A stretch of DNA of 64,000 nt from Amorphus coralli DSM 19760 (GCF_000374525.1 NZ_KB894577.1:1-64000), one strand, 5' to 3'. Shown: positions 48,381 through 57,215, counted from the first letter of the stretch. Program-made: numbers and translations. Notes: generated by a model not told the origin, from the sequence alone.

Positions 48381-48659
48381 ATGACCACGGTAATGCGCTT
48401 GCTGCCGCCACGGCTCGGAGCCCGGATTGCAGAATTCCGGCAACTTGATAGGCGACGCCGGAAGTACCTCACCACGAAGTACGTTCTGAAGCTGGAGCCC
48501 GTCCTTCCCGGGAAGTTTGCCAAGAAGATGAAGCGGCGGCTGGCGAAGTACTCTCCGTTTCCGCAGCCCGCCACCAAACCAGAGTATCCCGGCCGCACCG
48601 CCCGGATCCGGCTAATCGAAGCCGACCTTAAGCGCGCGGCGGGACGCATCCCCGGCTGA
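48381..48659 (+). CDS. Small basic protein, unrecognised
   Basis: This 92-residue protein is very rich in Arg and Lys (FRQLDRRRRKY, KFAKKMKRRLAKY), with no membrane helix, signal peptide or cysteines. I do not recognise a family. Its stop overlaps the start of the giant glycosyltransferase gene (TGATG at 48657-48661), so the two would be translationally coupled, which supports it being real. It could be an adaptor or regulator of the glycosyltransferase, or bind an acidic polymer or membrane. Its weak point is the lack of a clear ribosome site before ATG 48381. Codon use is plausible, with third positions often G or C. Confidence 0.55.
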   Translation: MTTVMRLLPPRLGARIAEFRQLDRRRRKYLTTKYVLKLEPVLPGKFAKKMKRRLAKYSPFPQPATKPEYPGRTARIRLIEADLKRAAGRIPG

Positions 48660-51600
48660 TGCATATTGTCATCGACCTGCAAGGCGCCCAGTGCGAAAGC
48701 CGCTTCCGCGGCATCGGCCGCTACTCGTTGCTGCTGGCCAAGGCGATTGCGCGCAATCGCGGCGACAACCGCATCACCATTGCGCTCAATTCTGTCTTCC
48801 CGGAGTCCATCGACACGCTGAAAGCGGAGTTCGAGGGCATCCTCGGTCTCGATTGCATCAAGGTTTGGCGCGGGCTCGGCTTCGTGCATGGTCGCGACCC
48901 TACCAACGCCTGGCGGCGTCAGGCCTCGGAGAAGATCTACGAGGCGTTCCTGGCCGAGCTTCAGCCGGACATCGTACTGGTGTCCAGCCTGTTCGAGGGG
49001 TTCGCGGATGACTCCGTGTCGCGCGTCCCGTCCGCGCACCGGGCGTGGGCAACCGCCGTGATCCTCTACGACCTTATCCCGCTCATCTACAAGGACGCGT
49101 ACCTGACGTCTTCGGTGGTCTCGTCGTGGTATGCGCGCAAACTTGAAAACCTGCGCCGCGCCGACCTGCTGCTAGCCATCTCCGCATCGAGCGGCATTGA
49201 GGCCGAAGAGCATCTACGGTATCCCGCCGATCGCATCGCCAACATCTCCGGCGCGGCCGATCCCAAGTTCCAAAAGATCACGGTCGACCAGAAGGAGGCC
49301 GAACGCCTCAAGACAACCTACAAGATAGCGCGCCCCTTCGTGTTGTGCGCCCCGGGTGGCTTCGATCACCACAAGAATGTCGACGGTCTCATCCGTGCCT
49401 GGGCGAACTTACCCGATCGGATCCGCAACACCCGTCAGCTCGTCATCGCCAGCCGCATCCACAAGGCGACGGAGCGCCGGCTCGACAAGGTCCGCAAAAA
49501 GGCCGGTCTCGGCAGCAAAGATATCGTCTTCACCGGCTACGTTCCCGATCCCGACCTGATCCGTCTCTACAATCTGACTGAACTTTGTGTCTTCCCCTCC
49601 CGGCACGAGGGCTTCGGCCTGCCTGCCCTGGAGGCGATGTCCTGCGGCGCTCCCACCATCGGATCCAACGCGTCCGCCGTGCCGGAGGTCATCGGGCGCG
49701 AGGACGCCATGTTTGACCCGGAGGACCCTGCGGCATTCGCCCGCCTCGTCGCCGAACTGCTCGAAGCACCGGACCGGCGCGCCGAGCTGTCGCGGTTCGC
49801 GCTCGAACGGGCTGAGCTGTTTTCCTGGGACCGGTCGGCCCGGATCGCGGTCGAGGCACTCGAGCGCATCCAAAGCGAACGGTCTGAACGGGTCGAGCCG
49901 GCTGTGTCGCGCCCCCACCGGCTTGCTGTAGTCGCCCCGACCTCGGATCTCCGGCTCGGCGCGGCCCATAGGCTGCTACCGCTTCTGCCCGAGCTTGCCT
50001 GGCGCTACGAAATCGACGTGGTCGCCGCCTCCGGCAGCGCCGACGCGTCGCACCTGCCGGACGGCGTATCAGGCTGCCTGACGCGCGAGGCCTTTCGCCG
50101 CGAGGCCGGGCGGTATGACCGGATCCTCTATTGCCTCGGCGGCGCCGGCGACGCCGACATCGCCGATCTCGCCCTTGAGATCCCGGGCACCGTTATCCTC
50201 ACGGAGGCCGAGCTCGCCGCCCGCTTGGATCGTTCGCTGGAGCCCGGCGTCCGTTTGCGGCTGCTGCGCGCGTGTCATGGCTTTGCCGATTTCGCAGACC
50301 CCGCGGCGGATCCCGCGCGGGCCGCAACTTCCGGCCCGCTCGTTCACGATGTTGTTGCCCGCTCCCTCGGCATACTCGCCGGAAGTGCGGCTGTCGCACG
50401 CGCCTCGGCGGATGCCGGCGTCCCGGATGCGGCCGACTGGCCAATCGTTCCCTTCGCACATGCACCCGCCGAACGGCCGCTCCCCACCCGACGGGACGCG
50501 CGCACCCGACTGGGACTCGATGACACGACCCCTTCTCTTGTCGTGCTGTGCGATCCGGCCAGCGAAGCGGCGACGCTCGCCGCCGTGAAAGCGGTGGCTG
50601 CGGCGGCTCCGGAGGGGACCCGTCTCCTCGTCCTCGCACCGGCACCCGGCGCGGACCGCACACGGCTGGCTAACGCCCTTGCCGCGCGCGGCCTTGGCGC
50701 GCCCGACATCATGCTGTTCGACCCCGGGCACGGCCCGGCCCTCGCCGTCGTCTCAGCAGCCGCGGATGCCGCGGTCGCCTTCGGAGCGGCGGTCGAAGCC
50801 CATGCCTCGGGGCTGGCGCTCGACCTGGCGGACGCCGGCCTGACCGTGGTCTCCGCCGCCGCAGCTCCCTCGACCGGTGCGGCGGTCGAAGCCGCGCTGG
50901 CACAAAGCGGGACGGCGTTCACCGTCAGCGGCCCGGACGGGGAGCCCGACGCTGCCGCCTCCGCCGACCTGCTCACCGCGTCGCTGGAGCGGATCTATTC
51001 CAGGTCCGACGTCGGCTTGCGGCAGGCCACAGGCGCCATTGCCGCCCTTGAGCGCACTCCGGACGACCGGGACGACTGGGGCCGGGCCGCGGAAGCGCTG
51101 TCCCTGACCTTCCCGGCAACCCGGGCGCCGCGTCAGCTTCTGGTCGATGTCTCCGAGCTTTCGCAGCGCGATGCCCGCTCCGGTGTCCAGCGCGTCGTGC
51201 GCAACATCTTGCGCAACTGGCTACAGAACCCGCCAGCCGGCTACCAAGTGCAGCCGGTCTACGCGACCACTCACCACGGCTATCGCTATGCGACCCGCTT
51301 CACACTCGACTTTCTCGGCCACCCGGTCGGCGAGGTCGAGGACGATGAAATAGACTTCGCGCCGGGCGACATTCTGTTCATGTTGGACCTCCAGCATCAC
51401 GTTGCACAGATGCAGCGTGCCTTCTACCAGACTGCCCGCCACCATGGCGTGAAGGTTTACTTCCTGGTGCACGATCTGTTGCCAATCCTGCTGGATGGGA
51501 TCTTTCCGCCGCAGATGCGCACCCTGCACGAGGACTGGCTGTCCGTTGTGGCCGAGAGCGACGGCGCCTTCTGCGTCTCCCGCGCCGTGGCCCATGAGCT

Positions 51601-52315
51601 GTCAGACTGGATCCGCGACACCGGCCGGCTGAAACCGCACCCGTTCCGCATTGGCTGGTTCCACCACGGCTCCGACTTCACCGGCTCGAAATCCTGGACC
51701 GGCCTTCCGGCAGACGCCGAGGCCGTGCTGGCCACACTGGAGAGCCGCCCCACCTTCCTGATGGTCGGCACGCTGGAGCCCCGCAAGGGTCATGCCCAGA
51801 CGCTGGATGCTTTCGAGGCGCTCTGGGCGGAGGGCGTCGACGTCAACCTCGCCATCGTCGGCAAGGAAGGCTGGCTCGTCGACGATCTGGCCAAGCGCCT
51901 GCGCGGCCACAAGGAGCGTGGCAAGCGCCTGTTCTGGCTGGAAGGCGTCTCGGACGAGTACCTGGAGCGGGCATACGCTGCCAGCGTCTGCCTGATCGCT
52001 GCCTCACGCGGTGAAGGCTTCGGCCTGCCCCTCATCGAGGCTGCCCAGTACAAGCTGCCCATCATGGCCCGCGACATCCCGGTCTTCCGCGAAGTCGCCG
52101 GCGAGCACGCCTTCTTCTTCTCCGCGTCCGACGGCACGGAGTTGGCTGCCGAGGTGCAGAAGTGGCTTGCGCTCTACCGCGACGGCAGGCATCCCACCTC
52201 TGACGCGATGCCGCGGCTCACTTGGGAAGAAACGTCCGCGCGCCTCGCCAGTGCGATCGTGGAGGAGGACTTCCTGATCGAACTGCGCCAACCGAGACCG
52301 GAGCCGGTGGCCTAA
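48659..52315 (+). CDS. Giant multi-module glycosyltransferase (GT4, degenerate module, GT4)
   Basis: This protein of 1218 residues has three consecutive GT-B-like units. Unit 1 (about 1-412) starts HIVIDLQGAQCESRFRGIG. It contains CAPGGFDHHKN and the E-x7-E motif SRHEGFGLPALEAMSC near 315. Unit 2 (about 420-815) has two Rossmann-like halves but no E-x7-E and is very Ala-rich, so it is probably inactive or structural. Unit 3 (about 825-1218) starts LLVDVSELSQRDARSGVQR. It has MVGTLEPRKGHAQ and the intact motif SRGEGFGLPLIEAAQY near 1116. Such multi-domain enzymes (as in mannan or rhamnan O-antigen synthesis) add repeated sugars, each active unit with its own linkage. It is cytoplasmic and coupled to the small basic protein. 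With gmd upstream, it probably builds a mannose- or 6-deoxymannose-containing chain. Confidence 0.85.
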   Translation: MHIVIDLQGAQCESRFRGIGRYSLLLAKAIARNRGDNRITIALNSVFPESIDTLKAEFEGILGLDCIKVWRGLGFVHGRDPTNAWRRQASEKIYEAFLAELQPDIVLVSSLFEGFADDSVSRVPSAHRAWATAVILYDLIPLIYKDAYLTSSVVSSWYARKLENLRRADLLLAISASSGIEAEEHLRYPADRIANISGAADPKFQKITVDQKEAERLKTTYKIARPFVLCAPGGFDHHKNVDGLIRAWANLPDRIRNTRQLVIASRIHKATERRLDKVRKKAGLGSKDIVFTGYVPDPDLIRLYNLTELCVFPSRHEGFGLPALEAMSCGAPTIGSNASAVPEVIGREDAMFDPEDPAAFARLVAELLEAPDRRAELSRFALERAELFSWDRSARIAVEALERIQSERSERVEPAVSRPHRLAVVAPTSDLRLGAAHRLLPLLPELAWRYEIDVVAASGSADASHLPDGVSGCLTREAFRREAGRYDRILYCLGGAGDADIADLALEIPGTVILTEAELAARLDRSLEPGVRLRLLRACHGFADFADPAADPARAATSGPLVHDVVARSLGILAGSAAVARASADAGVPDAADWPIVPFAHAPAERPLPTRRDARTRLGLDDTTPSLVVLCDPASEAATLAAVKAVAAAAPEGTRLLVLAPAPGADRTRLANALAARGLGAPDIMLFDPGHGPALAVVSAAADAAVAFGAAVEAHASGLALDLADAGLTVVSAAAAPSTGAAVEAALAQSGTAFTVSGPDGEPDAAASADLLTASLERIYSRSDVGLRQATGAIAALERTPDDRDDWGRAAEALSLTFPATRAPRQLLVDVSELSQRDARSGVQRVVRNILRNWLQNPPAGYQVQPVYATTHHGYRYATRFTLDFLGHPVGEVEDDEIDFAPGDILFMLDLQHHVAQMQRAFYQTARHHGVKVYFLVHDLLPILLDGIFPPQMRTLHEDWLSVVAESDGAFCVSRAVAHELSDWIRDTGRLKPHPFRIGWFHHGSDFTGSKSWTGLPADAEAVLATLESRPTFLMVGTLEPRKGHAQTLDAFEALWAEGVDVNLAIVGKEGWLVDDLAKRLRGHKERGKRLFWLEGVSDEYLERAYAASVCLIAASRGEGFGLPLIEAAQYKLPIMARDIPVFREVAGEHAFFFSASDGTELAAEVQKWLALYRDGRHPTSDAMPRLTWEETSARLASAIVEEDFLIELRQPRPEPVA

Positions 52316-52383
52316 AGCAATCCCCAGGCAAGGGGCGCGTGCGGTTACCCGCTACCGATCGCGGGGAGGTCGTGGAAATTTAC

Positions 52384-53451
52384 TCACGCAATCAGCCCGG
52401 TCGGCCACTCGTAGGGCTCCGAATAGTCCTGATCGAAGACCGTTTCCGCCAGGTAGCGCGCTACCCGCCAGTTCGGTGTGCACTCGTGTGCCAGCCGCCA
52501 TCCTATCTCTGCCCGGCGCCGGCGCTCCGCGTCGTCGCGCCAGAGCCGCGCCATGGTCTCCGCCAGGTCCTCGCGCCCGTCGAACGCGATTGCCCCCTCT
52601 TCCAGGAGGTCCTCGAAGCCCGCGGGGCGATGGGTGAGCGTCGCCACGCCGATGCCGAGAAGCTGGCCGATCCGGTCGGAGGAATAGAGCTTCAGCGAAG
52701 GCACCCTGTCGTCGATGGGCAGCGCCGGAGACATGGCGCCCTTGGCCAGTGTCTCGTAGAATTCCAGGCTTCTGAGCTGCACCCCCGTCGCCGCGCGGCC
52801 ACCGACCTCGAAGCGGAAGCCGTCCGGCAGCTGCCCTTTCAGATAGTCCAGCTGCGCTGCCCGCCCGAGCCGCCCCGTGCCCAGGAACAGCCCGTCCCAG
52901 GCCAGCCGGTCCGCCGGCTCGTCGAACACCCGCGCCGTCTCGCAGGCGGAATCGACCATGGTCGCAGGCAGGTAGCCGATCGAGCCCTCGCGCCGGCTGA
53001 TCGCCTTCAGGGCTGCCGCATCGCCCGTCGTGATGAACCCGACATCGGCGAGCGCGGCCTGTTCGGCGAAGGAGGCCACCGGCCCTGTGTTCACCTGCGG
53101 ATCGTCGACGCAGAAACGGGCGATGCGCACGCCCGGCGCCCGCTCGCGGATGGCGGCGAAGATCTCCGGGCCCGTCTTGTCGGCGTGGCCCATCACGACC
53201 AGGTCGGGCCGGAAGTGCTCCACCGTCTCCAGGAATCGGGCATGCATCCGCCCCACGCCCCAGCGCTTGCCCGGCAGGGGCGAGAGCTCGCGCGCGGTAT
53301 CGCGGTCGGAAAAGCCCAGCACCAGGTGCCCGAGCCGGATGAAGCCGCGATAGAGCTTCTGGTCGACGTTGTAGAAGAACGTCTGCCTGCGTCGCCGGTC
53401 GAAGTTGGCGAACATCAGGATTCTGAGCGGCCGCTGTCGGAGCACCGTCAC
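52384..53451 (-). CDS. CgeB-like glycosyltransferase
   Basis: This 355-residue GT-B-type protein has an N-terminal half starting LRILMFANFDRRRRQTFFYN, and a second half with LGTGRLGRAAQLDYL and the donor region LYSSDRIGQLLGIGVATLTHRPAGFEDLLEEG. This is the pattern of the CgeB/Glyco_trans_1_2 family, which lacks the E-x7-E motif. Function is glycan assembly or modification (inferred from position). I chose GTG 53451, immediately before the conserved part; a GTG at 53502 would lengthen the protein by 17 residues without conserved features. It is downstream of the phosphatase-like gene on the same strand, so the two may be cotranscribed. It converges with the giant transferase. Confidence 0.75.
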   Translation of the reverse strand: MTVLRQRPLRILMFANFDRRRRQTFFYNVDQKLYRGFIRLGHLVLGFSDRDTARELSPLPGKRWGVGRMHARFLETVEHFRPDLVVMGHADKTGPEIFAAIRERAPGVRIARFCVDDPQVNTGPVASFAEQAALADVGFITTGDAAALKAISRREGSIGYLPATMVDSACETARVFDEPADRLAWDGLFLGTGRLGRAAQLDYLKGQLPDGFRFEVGGRAATGVQLRSLEFYETLAKGAMSPALPIDDRVPSLKLYSSDRIGQLLGIGVATLTHRPAGFEDLLEEGAIAFDGREDLAETMARLWRDDAERRRRAEIGWRLAHECTPNWRVARYLAETVFDQDYSEPYEWPTGLIA

Positions 53452-53512
53452 GGCCGGTCCCCGAGCATGCTCCGCGCCTCGGCCTGATCGATGCGCCCCC
53501 ACCCCGCCATGG

Positions 53513-54202
53513 CTATTCCCTGCGCAGCAGACGGTCGACGAGCACGTCGCCCCAGTAGTTCGACTTGAACTGCGAAATCAGCGCCGCGCGGTCATAGCGG
53601 GTCTCGATCCAGTCGAGAAAGGCGATTCCCCTAGCTTCCCCGTCGCGCTTGTAGAATTGCAGGAAGGCGTCCAGCACGCCGGTTTTGGAGAATTTCATGT
53701 GGCCATAGCGCCAGTTTAGCTGCCGGATGGCATCGTCCGCCGATCCGTTCTGGCGCAGGAGCACGTAGAGTGCAGCGCCCATCCCGGCCCGGTCCGCGCC
53801 GGACTTGCAGTGCAGCAGCGCCGGGTACTCGATGGAATCGAACACCGACTTGGCGTGACGCACCGCGTCATGGGTCGGTGGTTCCCGCGAAAACAGCGGC
53901 AGGTTGACGAGGCTGAGCCCCTTGCTCTCGCAGGTCTCGCGCATCAGCGGCCAGGCGCCGAAATTGGACGAGTGCCGCAGCGAGATGATGGTGCGCACGC
54001 CCTTGCGCCGCGCCCAGCGGATATCTGAGGGAACCGGCTGCGAGGAGCGCCACAGCTCGTCGCTGACCTTGTGGCGGTTGCGATAGAGAAGTCGAACGAC
54101 CCCGTGATCCTTGAAGAGCGTGCTGCCCCACGCGGCATACCGCTCGGTCTTGGATTCGAGCGGACGTTCCCATCGTCCAAGTTCCTGATCGTCGTTCGCC
54201 AT
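53513..54202 (-). CDS. Tyrosine-phosphatase-like (dual-specificity fold) protein
   Basis: This 229-residue cytoplasmic protein has the phosphatase P-loop HCKSGADRAGMGA (about residues 130-142), fitting HC-x5-R with catalytic Cys and Arg, preceded by a plausible general-acid region FSREPPTHD. It falls in the bacterial DSP/PTP-like group (Y_phosphatase3-related), which also includes phosphoinositide phosphatases, so the substrate could be phosphotyrosine or a phosphosugar or lipid. Start ATG 54202 has no strong ribosome site. It precedes the CgeB-like gene. Its position in a glycan locus suggests control of polymer export or chain length, as for other bacterial tyrosine phosphatases, but no tyrosine kinase gene is present here. 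Confidence 0.8.
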   Translation of the reverse strand: MANDDQELGRWERPLESKTERYAAWGSTLFKDHGVVRLLYRNRHKVSDELWRSSQPVPSDIRWARRKGVRTIISLRHSSNFGAWPLMRETCESKGLSLVNLPLFSREPPTHDAVRHAKSVFDSIEYPALLHCKSGADRAGMGAALYVLLRQNGSADDAIRQLNWRYGHMKFSKTGVLDAFLQFYKRDGEARGIAFLDWIETRYDRAALISQFKSNYWGDVLVDRLLRRE

Positions 54203-54396
54203 CGATACCGTAATCTGTCGTTCGATCGGTCCGCCCGTCCCGTTGCGGCCCGGATTGCTTATCCCAGCGGTGGAGACACTGCAATTTTCCGTGCCCGGAA
54301 TATGGCGCGCGGCGCCGCGATCACCAGATGATGCCGGAGAACGATGCATTTCACCCGACATGCGGCCGCCCCGCCTGTCTCCAGCATGGGCGCGCC

Positions 54397-54930
54397 ATGT
54401 CGTCTGTCCGCCGCCGATCGCCTGCCTCCCGCCCCGTTCCCGGCCTGACGCTGCGTGCAGCCGCGCCGGCGGATCTGGACGCCCTTGTCCGCCTGGAAGA
54501 GAGCGCCTTCGCCACCGATCGCCTGTCCCGGCGCAGCCTGCGCACGCTCATGGCCCGCCCGTCCGCGGCGCTGATCGTGGCGGAGGTCGACGGCCGCATC
54601 GTGGGCGCGCTGCTGCTGCTTTTCCGCCGGGGCTCGCGAATCGCCCGCCTCTACTCGCTCTCCGTCGCGGCAGAGGCACGCGGCACCGGCATCGGGTCCG
54701 CCCTCTTGTCGGCCGCCGACCAGGTGTCGGCCGCCCGCGGAGCCGTCGTCATCAAGCTGGAAGTGCGCACCGACAACGCCGGCGCCATCTCGCTTTACCT
54801 CCGTCATGGCTATCGACATGCAGGCGACTGGCCCGCCTACTACGACGATGGCGCCGATGCGCATCGATTCGCGAAAACGCTCTCCCCGCCGCCTCCAGGT
54901 CGGGCAGCCGCGCGGAGGCGTTTGCGCTGA
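54397..54930 (+). CDS. GNAT-family N-acetyltransferase
   Basis: This 177-residue acetyltransferase uses acetyl-CoA. The core domain starts with LTLRAAAPADLDALVRLEESAF (about 20-41). The acetyl-CoA-binding loop is VAAEARGTGIGSALL (about residue 90), matching the R/Q-x-x-G-x-G/A rule, and the RimI-like end is AISLYLRHGYRHAG. Basic tails at both ends are poorly conserved. Start ATG 54397 is preferred to an upstream ATG at 54328. The ATP-grasp ligase gene starts 114 bases downstream on the same strand. This pairing of GNAT with an RLAN/RimK-type ligase recurs in proteobacteria, so it probably acetylates the peptide made by the ligase or its precursor. Confidence 0.8.
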   Translation: MSSVRRRSPASRPVPGLTLRAAAPADLDALVRLEESAFATDRLSRRSLRTLMARPSAALIVAEVDGRIVGALLLLFRRGSRIARLYSLSVAAEARGTGIGSALLSAADQVSAARGAVVIKLEVRTDNAGAISLYLRHGYRHAGDWPAYYDDGADAHRFAKTLSPPPPGRAAARRRLR

Positions 54931-55043
54931 CAGGCTTGCCCGCCCCGGCGAACGAACCCGGGCACAAAGCGATTGAACAGGGGCCACACCCCGCGAACCC
55001 GGTCCTTAACGACCGGGGCGGACACCCTCAGGGAGCCTGACCA

Positions 55044-56519
55044 GTGAGTGACTGGGTCATTCTCGTCGATCACTACCGGGATTTCGACCAGGCCGAGACC
55101 ATCCACAAGGTGCTCACGGTCCGGGACTATATCGCCCGGCCGCAAATCTTCGCCGGCCGCCGTCCCATCCTGGTGAACCTGACCCGCAGCTATGCCTATC
55201 AGAGCGCGGGCTACTACGCCTCGCTGCTGGCCGAGGCGCGCGGCCACCGCGTGCTGCCCACCGTCCACACCATGATCGAGCTGTCGCGCAAGGCGCTCTA
55301 CCGCGCCGGCCTGCCGGAGCTCGAGGATGCCCTCAACTCCGACCTGCGCCGCATGAACAATCCGCCAGAGCGTCCGGTCCGTCTGCTGGTCGGTTTCGGA
55401 CAACCCGACCGGACGGGGTTCGAACGCTTCGCGGCCCTGCTGTTCGACTGGTACCGCGCGCCCCTTCTCGAAGTCTCGCTCGGCGACGGGCCTTGGGCTG
55501 CCATCACCCGGATCCGCACGCTGCCGATCCAGAGCCTTGCCGCGGCCGACCGACCGTTCCTCCTCGATTGTTTGGAACGCCATACCCGCCGGCGCTGGCG
55601 CACCCCGAAGCCGCGCAAGCCGGCCCGCTACACGCTGGCCGTCCTGCACAATCCGAGAGAAGCGCTGCCTCCCACCAGCCGGCGCTCGCTGGAACAATTC
55701 GCCACCGTGGCCGAGCGCATGGGCGTGGCCGTCGAGCTGGTGCAGAAATCCGACCTGACCCGGCTCGCCGAATATGACGCACTGTTCATTCGGGAAACCA
55801 CCTCGATCGACGACCACACCTACCGGTTTGCCCGTCGGGCCGAGCAGGAGGGCATGCCGGTCATCGACGACACCGTCTCGATGATTCGCTGCACCAACAA
55901 GATCTACCTGAAGGAGCTGCTGGAGGCCCACCGGGTGCCGGTGCCGAATAGTCTCGTCCTCGCCTCCCCGGCCGATGCCGCACGTGCGGCCGAGACGCTG
56001 GGATTTCCGGTGGTTCTCAAGGTCCCGGACGGGTCCTTCAGCCGCGGCGTGCACAAGGTCCAGACGATGGAGGAGCTGAAGGCCCTCGTCGCGTCCCTCC
56101 TGGAGGAAACCGACCTGCTGCTGGCTCAGGAGTACATGCCGACGAGCTTCGACTGGCGCGTCGGCGTGCTCGGCGGCAAGGCCCTCTTCGCCTGCCAGTA
56201 CATGATGGCCAAGAACCACTGGCAGATCATCAAGCATGAGGACGGCAAGGCGGCCCGCGAGGGCGGCTTCAAGACCTTCGCCGTCGACGAGGCACCCGCC
56301 GAGGTGATCGATGTCGCCATGCGCGCCACCGCCGCCGTCGGCGACGGTCTCTACGGGGTCGACATCAAGGTCGGCCCGGACGGACCCGTAGTCATCGAGA
56401 TCAACGACAACCCGAACCTCGACACCGACGTGGAAGGCGGCGTCCTGAAGGACGAGTTGTGGAAGGCCGTGCTGGGCTGGTTTCTCGCCCGCCTCGAGGC
56501 GAAGCACAGCCAGCCCTGA
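55044..56519 (+). CDS. RimK-like ATP-grasp ligase with N-terminal RLAN domain
   Basis: This 491-residue protein starts with an RLAN-type domain (about 1-155, LVNLTRSYAYQSAGYYASLLAEARGHRVLP). A linker follows, then the pre-ATP-grasp Rossmann unit (YTLAVLHNPRE, about 197-207) and the ATP-grasp domain (about 285-480). Key signatures are FPVVLKVPDGSFSRGVHKV, LLLAQEYMPTSFDWRVGVL and PVVIEINDNPNLDTDVE, with the Mg2+-binding Glu/Asn. RimK-type ligases add amino acids, often Glu, to the C-terminus of a peptide or small molecule through an acyl phosphate. The product is unknown. Start GTG 55044 has GGGAG eight bases upstream. It is not the GNAT-fused NAGGN synthetase, and no asparagine-synthase-like partner is visible. 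Confidence 0.85.
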   Translation: MSDWVILVDHYRDFDQAETIHKVLTVRDYIARPQIFAGRRPILVNLTRSYAYQSAGYYASLLAEARGHRVLPTVHTMIELSRKALYRAGLPELEDALNSDLRRMNNPPERPVRLLVGFGQPDRTGFERFAALLFDWYRAPLLEVSLGDGPWAAITRIRTLPIQSLAAADRPFLLDCLERHTRRRWRTPKPRKPARYTLAVLHNPREALPPTSRRSLEQFATVAERMGVAVELVQKSDLTRLAEYDALFIRETTSIDDHTYRFARRAEQEGMPVIDDTVSMIRCTNKIYLKELLEAHRVPVPNSLVLASPADAARAAETLGFPVVLKVPDGSFSRGVHKVQTMEELKALVASLLEETDLLLAQEYMPTSFDWRVGVLGGKALFACQYMMAKNHWQIIKHEDGKAAREGGFKTFAVDEAPAEVIDVAMRATAAVGDGLYGVDIKVGPDGPVVIEINDNPNLDTDVEGGVLKDELWKAVLGWFLARLEAKHSQP

Positions 56520-57215
56520 GCCTCTGCACCATGGCGGCAGGCCGGCAACGGCGTCCGGCGCAGGGCGTTCGCTCTGGGCGAGCCGATCCCTTGCGCTCCG
56601 ATCCGTTCGGGTCTGGTCGAATGCGGTCGGTTCAATCCGGGCTTGCCGCTTGCGGCCCTGATCGCCTGCGATCCCGCCGGCTGTGGCCGGGCGGTCAGGC
56701 GGACCTGAAGGGCCCGATCGCACGCGCCCGCCCGTGCAGTCTCACCAGGGAGGCACGCCTGACGACGACGACTGGCCACCCTAACATGAGAAATATTGAA
56801 TTGGTAGGTTCTGCTCTCGTCAGATTTCACTATGGTGTCGGCGACGCGTGCCGGGGTTTCGCAACCGCGGAACCGGTGGGGGCTTCGTCATGGTGGTGTC
56901 ATATCGCCTGCATTTAGACCCGCACATGCACGCGCACATTCTGAAAACGGCACGATCGTGCCGCGAATTGGTGTGGGCTTGGGGAACAGGCGCTAACTCT
57001 ACGGAAAAGCGGCTGCGTTTTTCGGTAGGTTTGCTTTCGACCTCGCAATCTACGCTGTCGTAGAGGGCCTGCCCATCACAGCACGGTCGGCACGAAGCCG
57101 GAACGCGCCCCGTTTCGCGGGTGTCCGCACGGTTTCGGCCATCACGAGCTAGCCTGTCCTTTGCCGGCGCCCGGCGCTGCGCGGAGGAGGGTCAGAACGA
57201 ACAAGGGAAACGTAA
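56520..57215. other. Long non-coding region upstream of metK
   Basis: About 700 bases without a convincing gene. The first 240 are GC-rich. 56780-57060 is clearly more A+T-rich than the surroundings and contains a perfect 16-base palindrome (56948-56963) and an imperfect inverted repeat CGGAAAAGCG/CGTTTTTCGG (57002-57025). AAGGGA at about 57202-57207 is the metK ribosome site. I compared it with the SAM-II and SAM/SAH riboswitch patterns and found no match. It may hold a regulatory RNA, or the promoter and operators of the betaine locus. Confidence 0.5.
56948..56963. promoter_or_regulatory. Perfect 16-base palindrome
   Basis: CGGCACGATCGTGCCG is identical on both strands. It lies about 250 bases before the metK start in a non-coding stretch and is a plausible dimeric regulator site. 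Confidence 0.4.

Noticed and set aside
53451-53510. A 20-codon reading frame from ATG 53510 ending over the start of the CgeB-like gene
   Set aside because: It could be a coupled leader peptide, but it has no recognisable attenuation signal and may be chance; only the overlap at the GTG start argues for it.
54397-56519. N-acetylglutaminylglutamine (NAGGN) synthesis genes
   Set aside because: In NAGGN loci the acetyltransferase and ligase are one fused protein next to an asparagine-synthase-like gene. Here they are separate, the ligase carries an RLAN domain, and no such partner is present.
57100-57215. SAM-responsive riboswitch (SAM-II or SAM/SAH type) before metK
   Set aside because: I compared the leader with the patterns I remember for both classes and could not find the conserved loops or pseudoknot; a covariance-model search would settle it.
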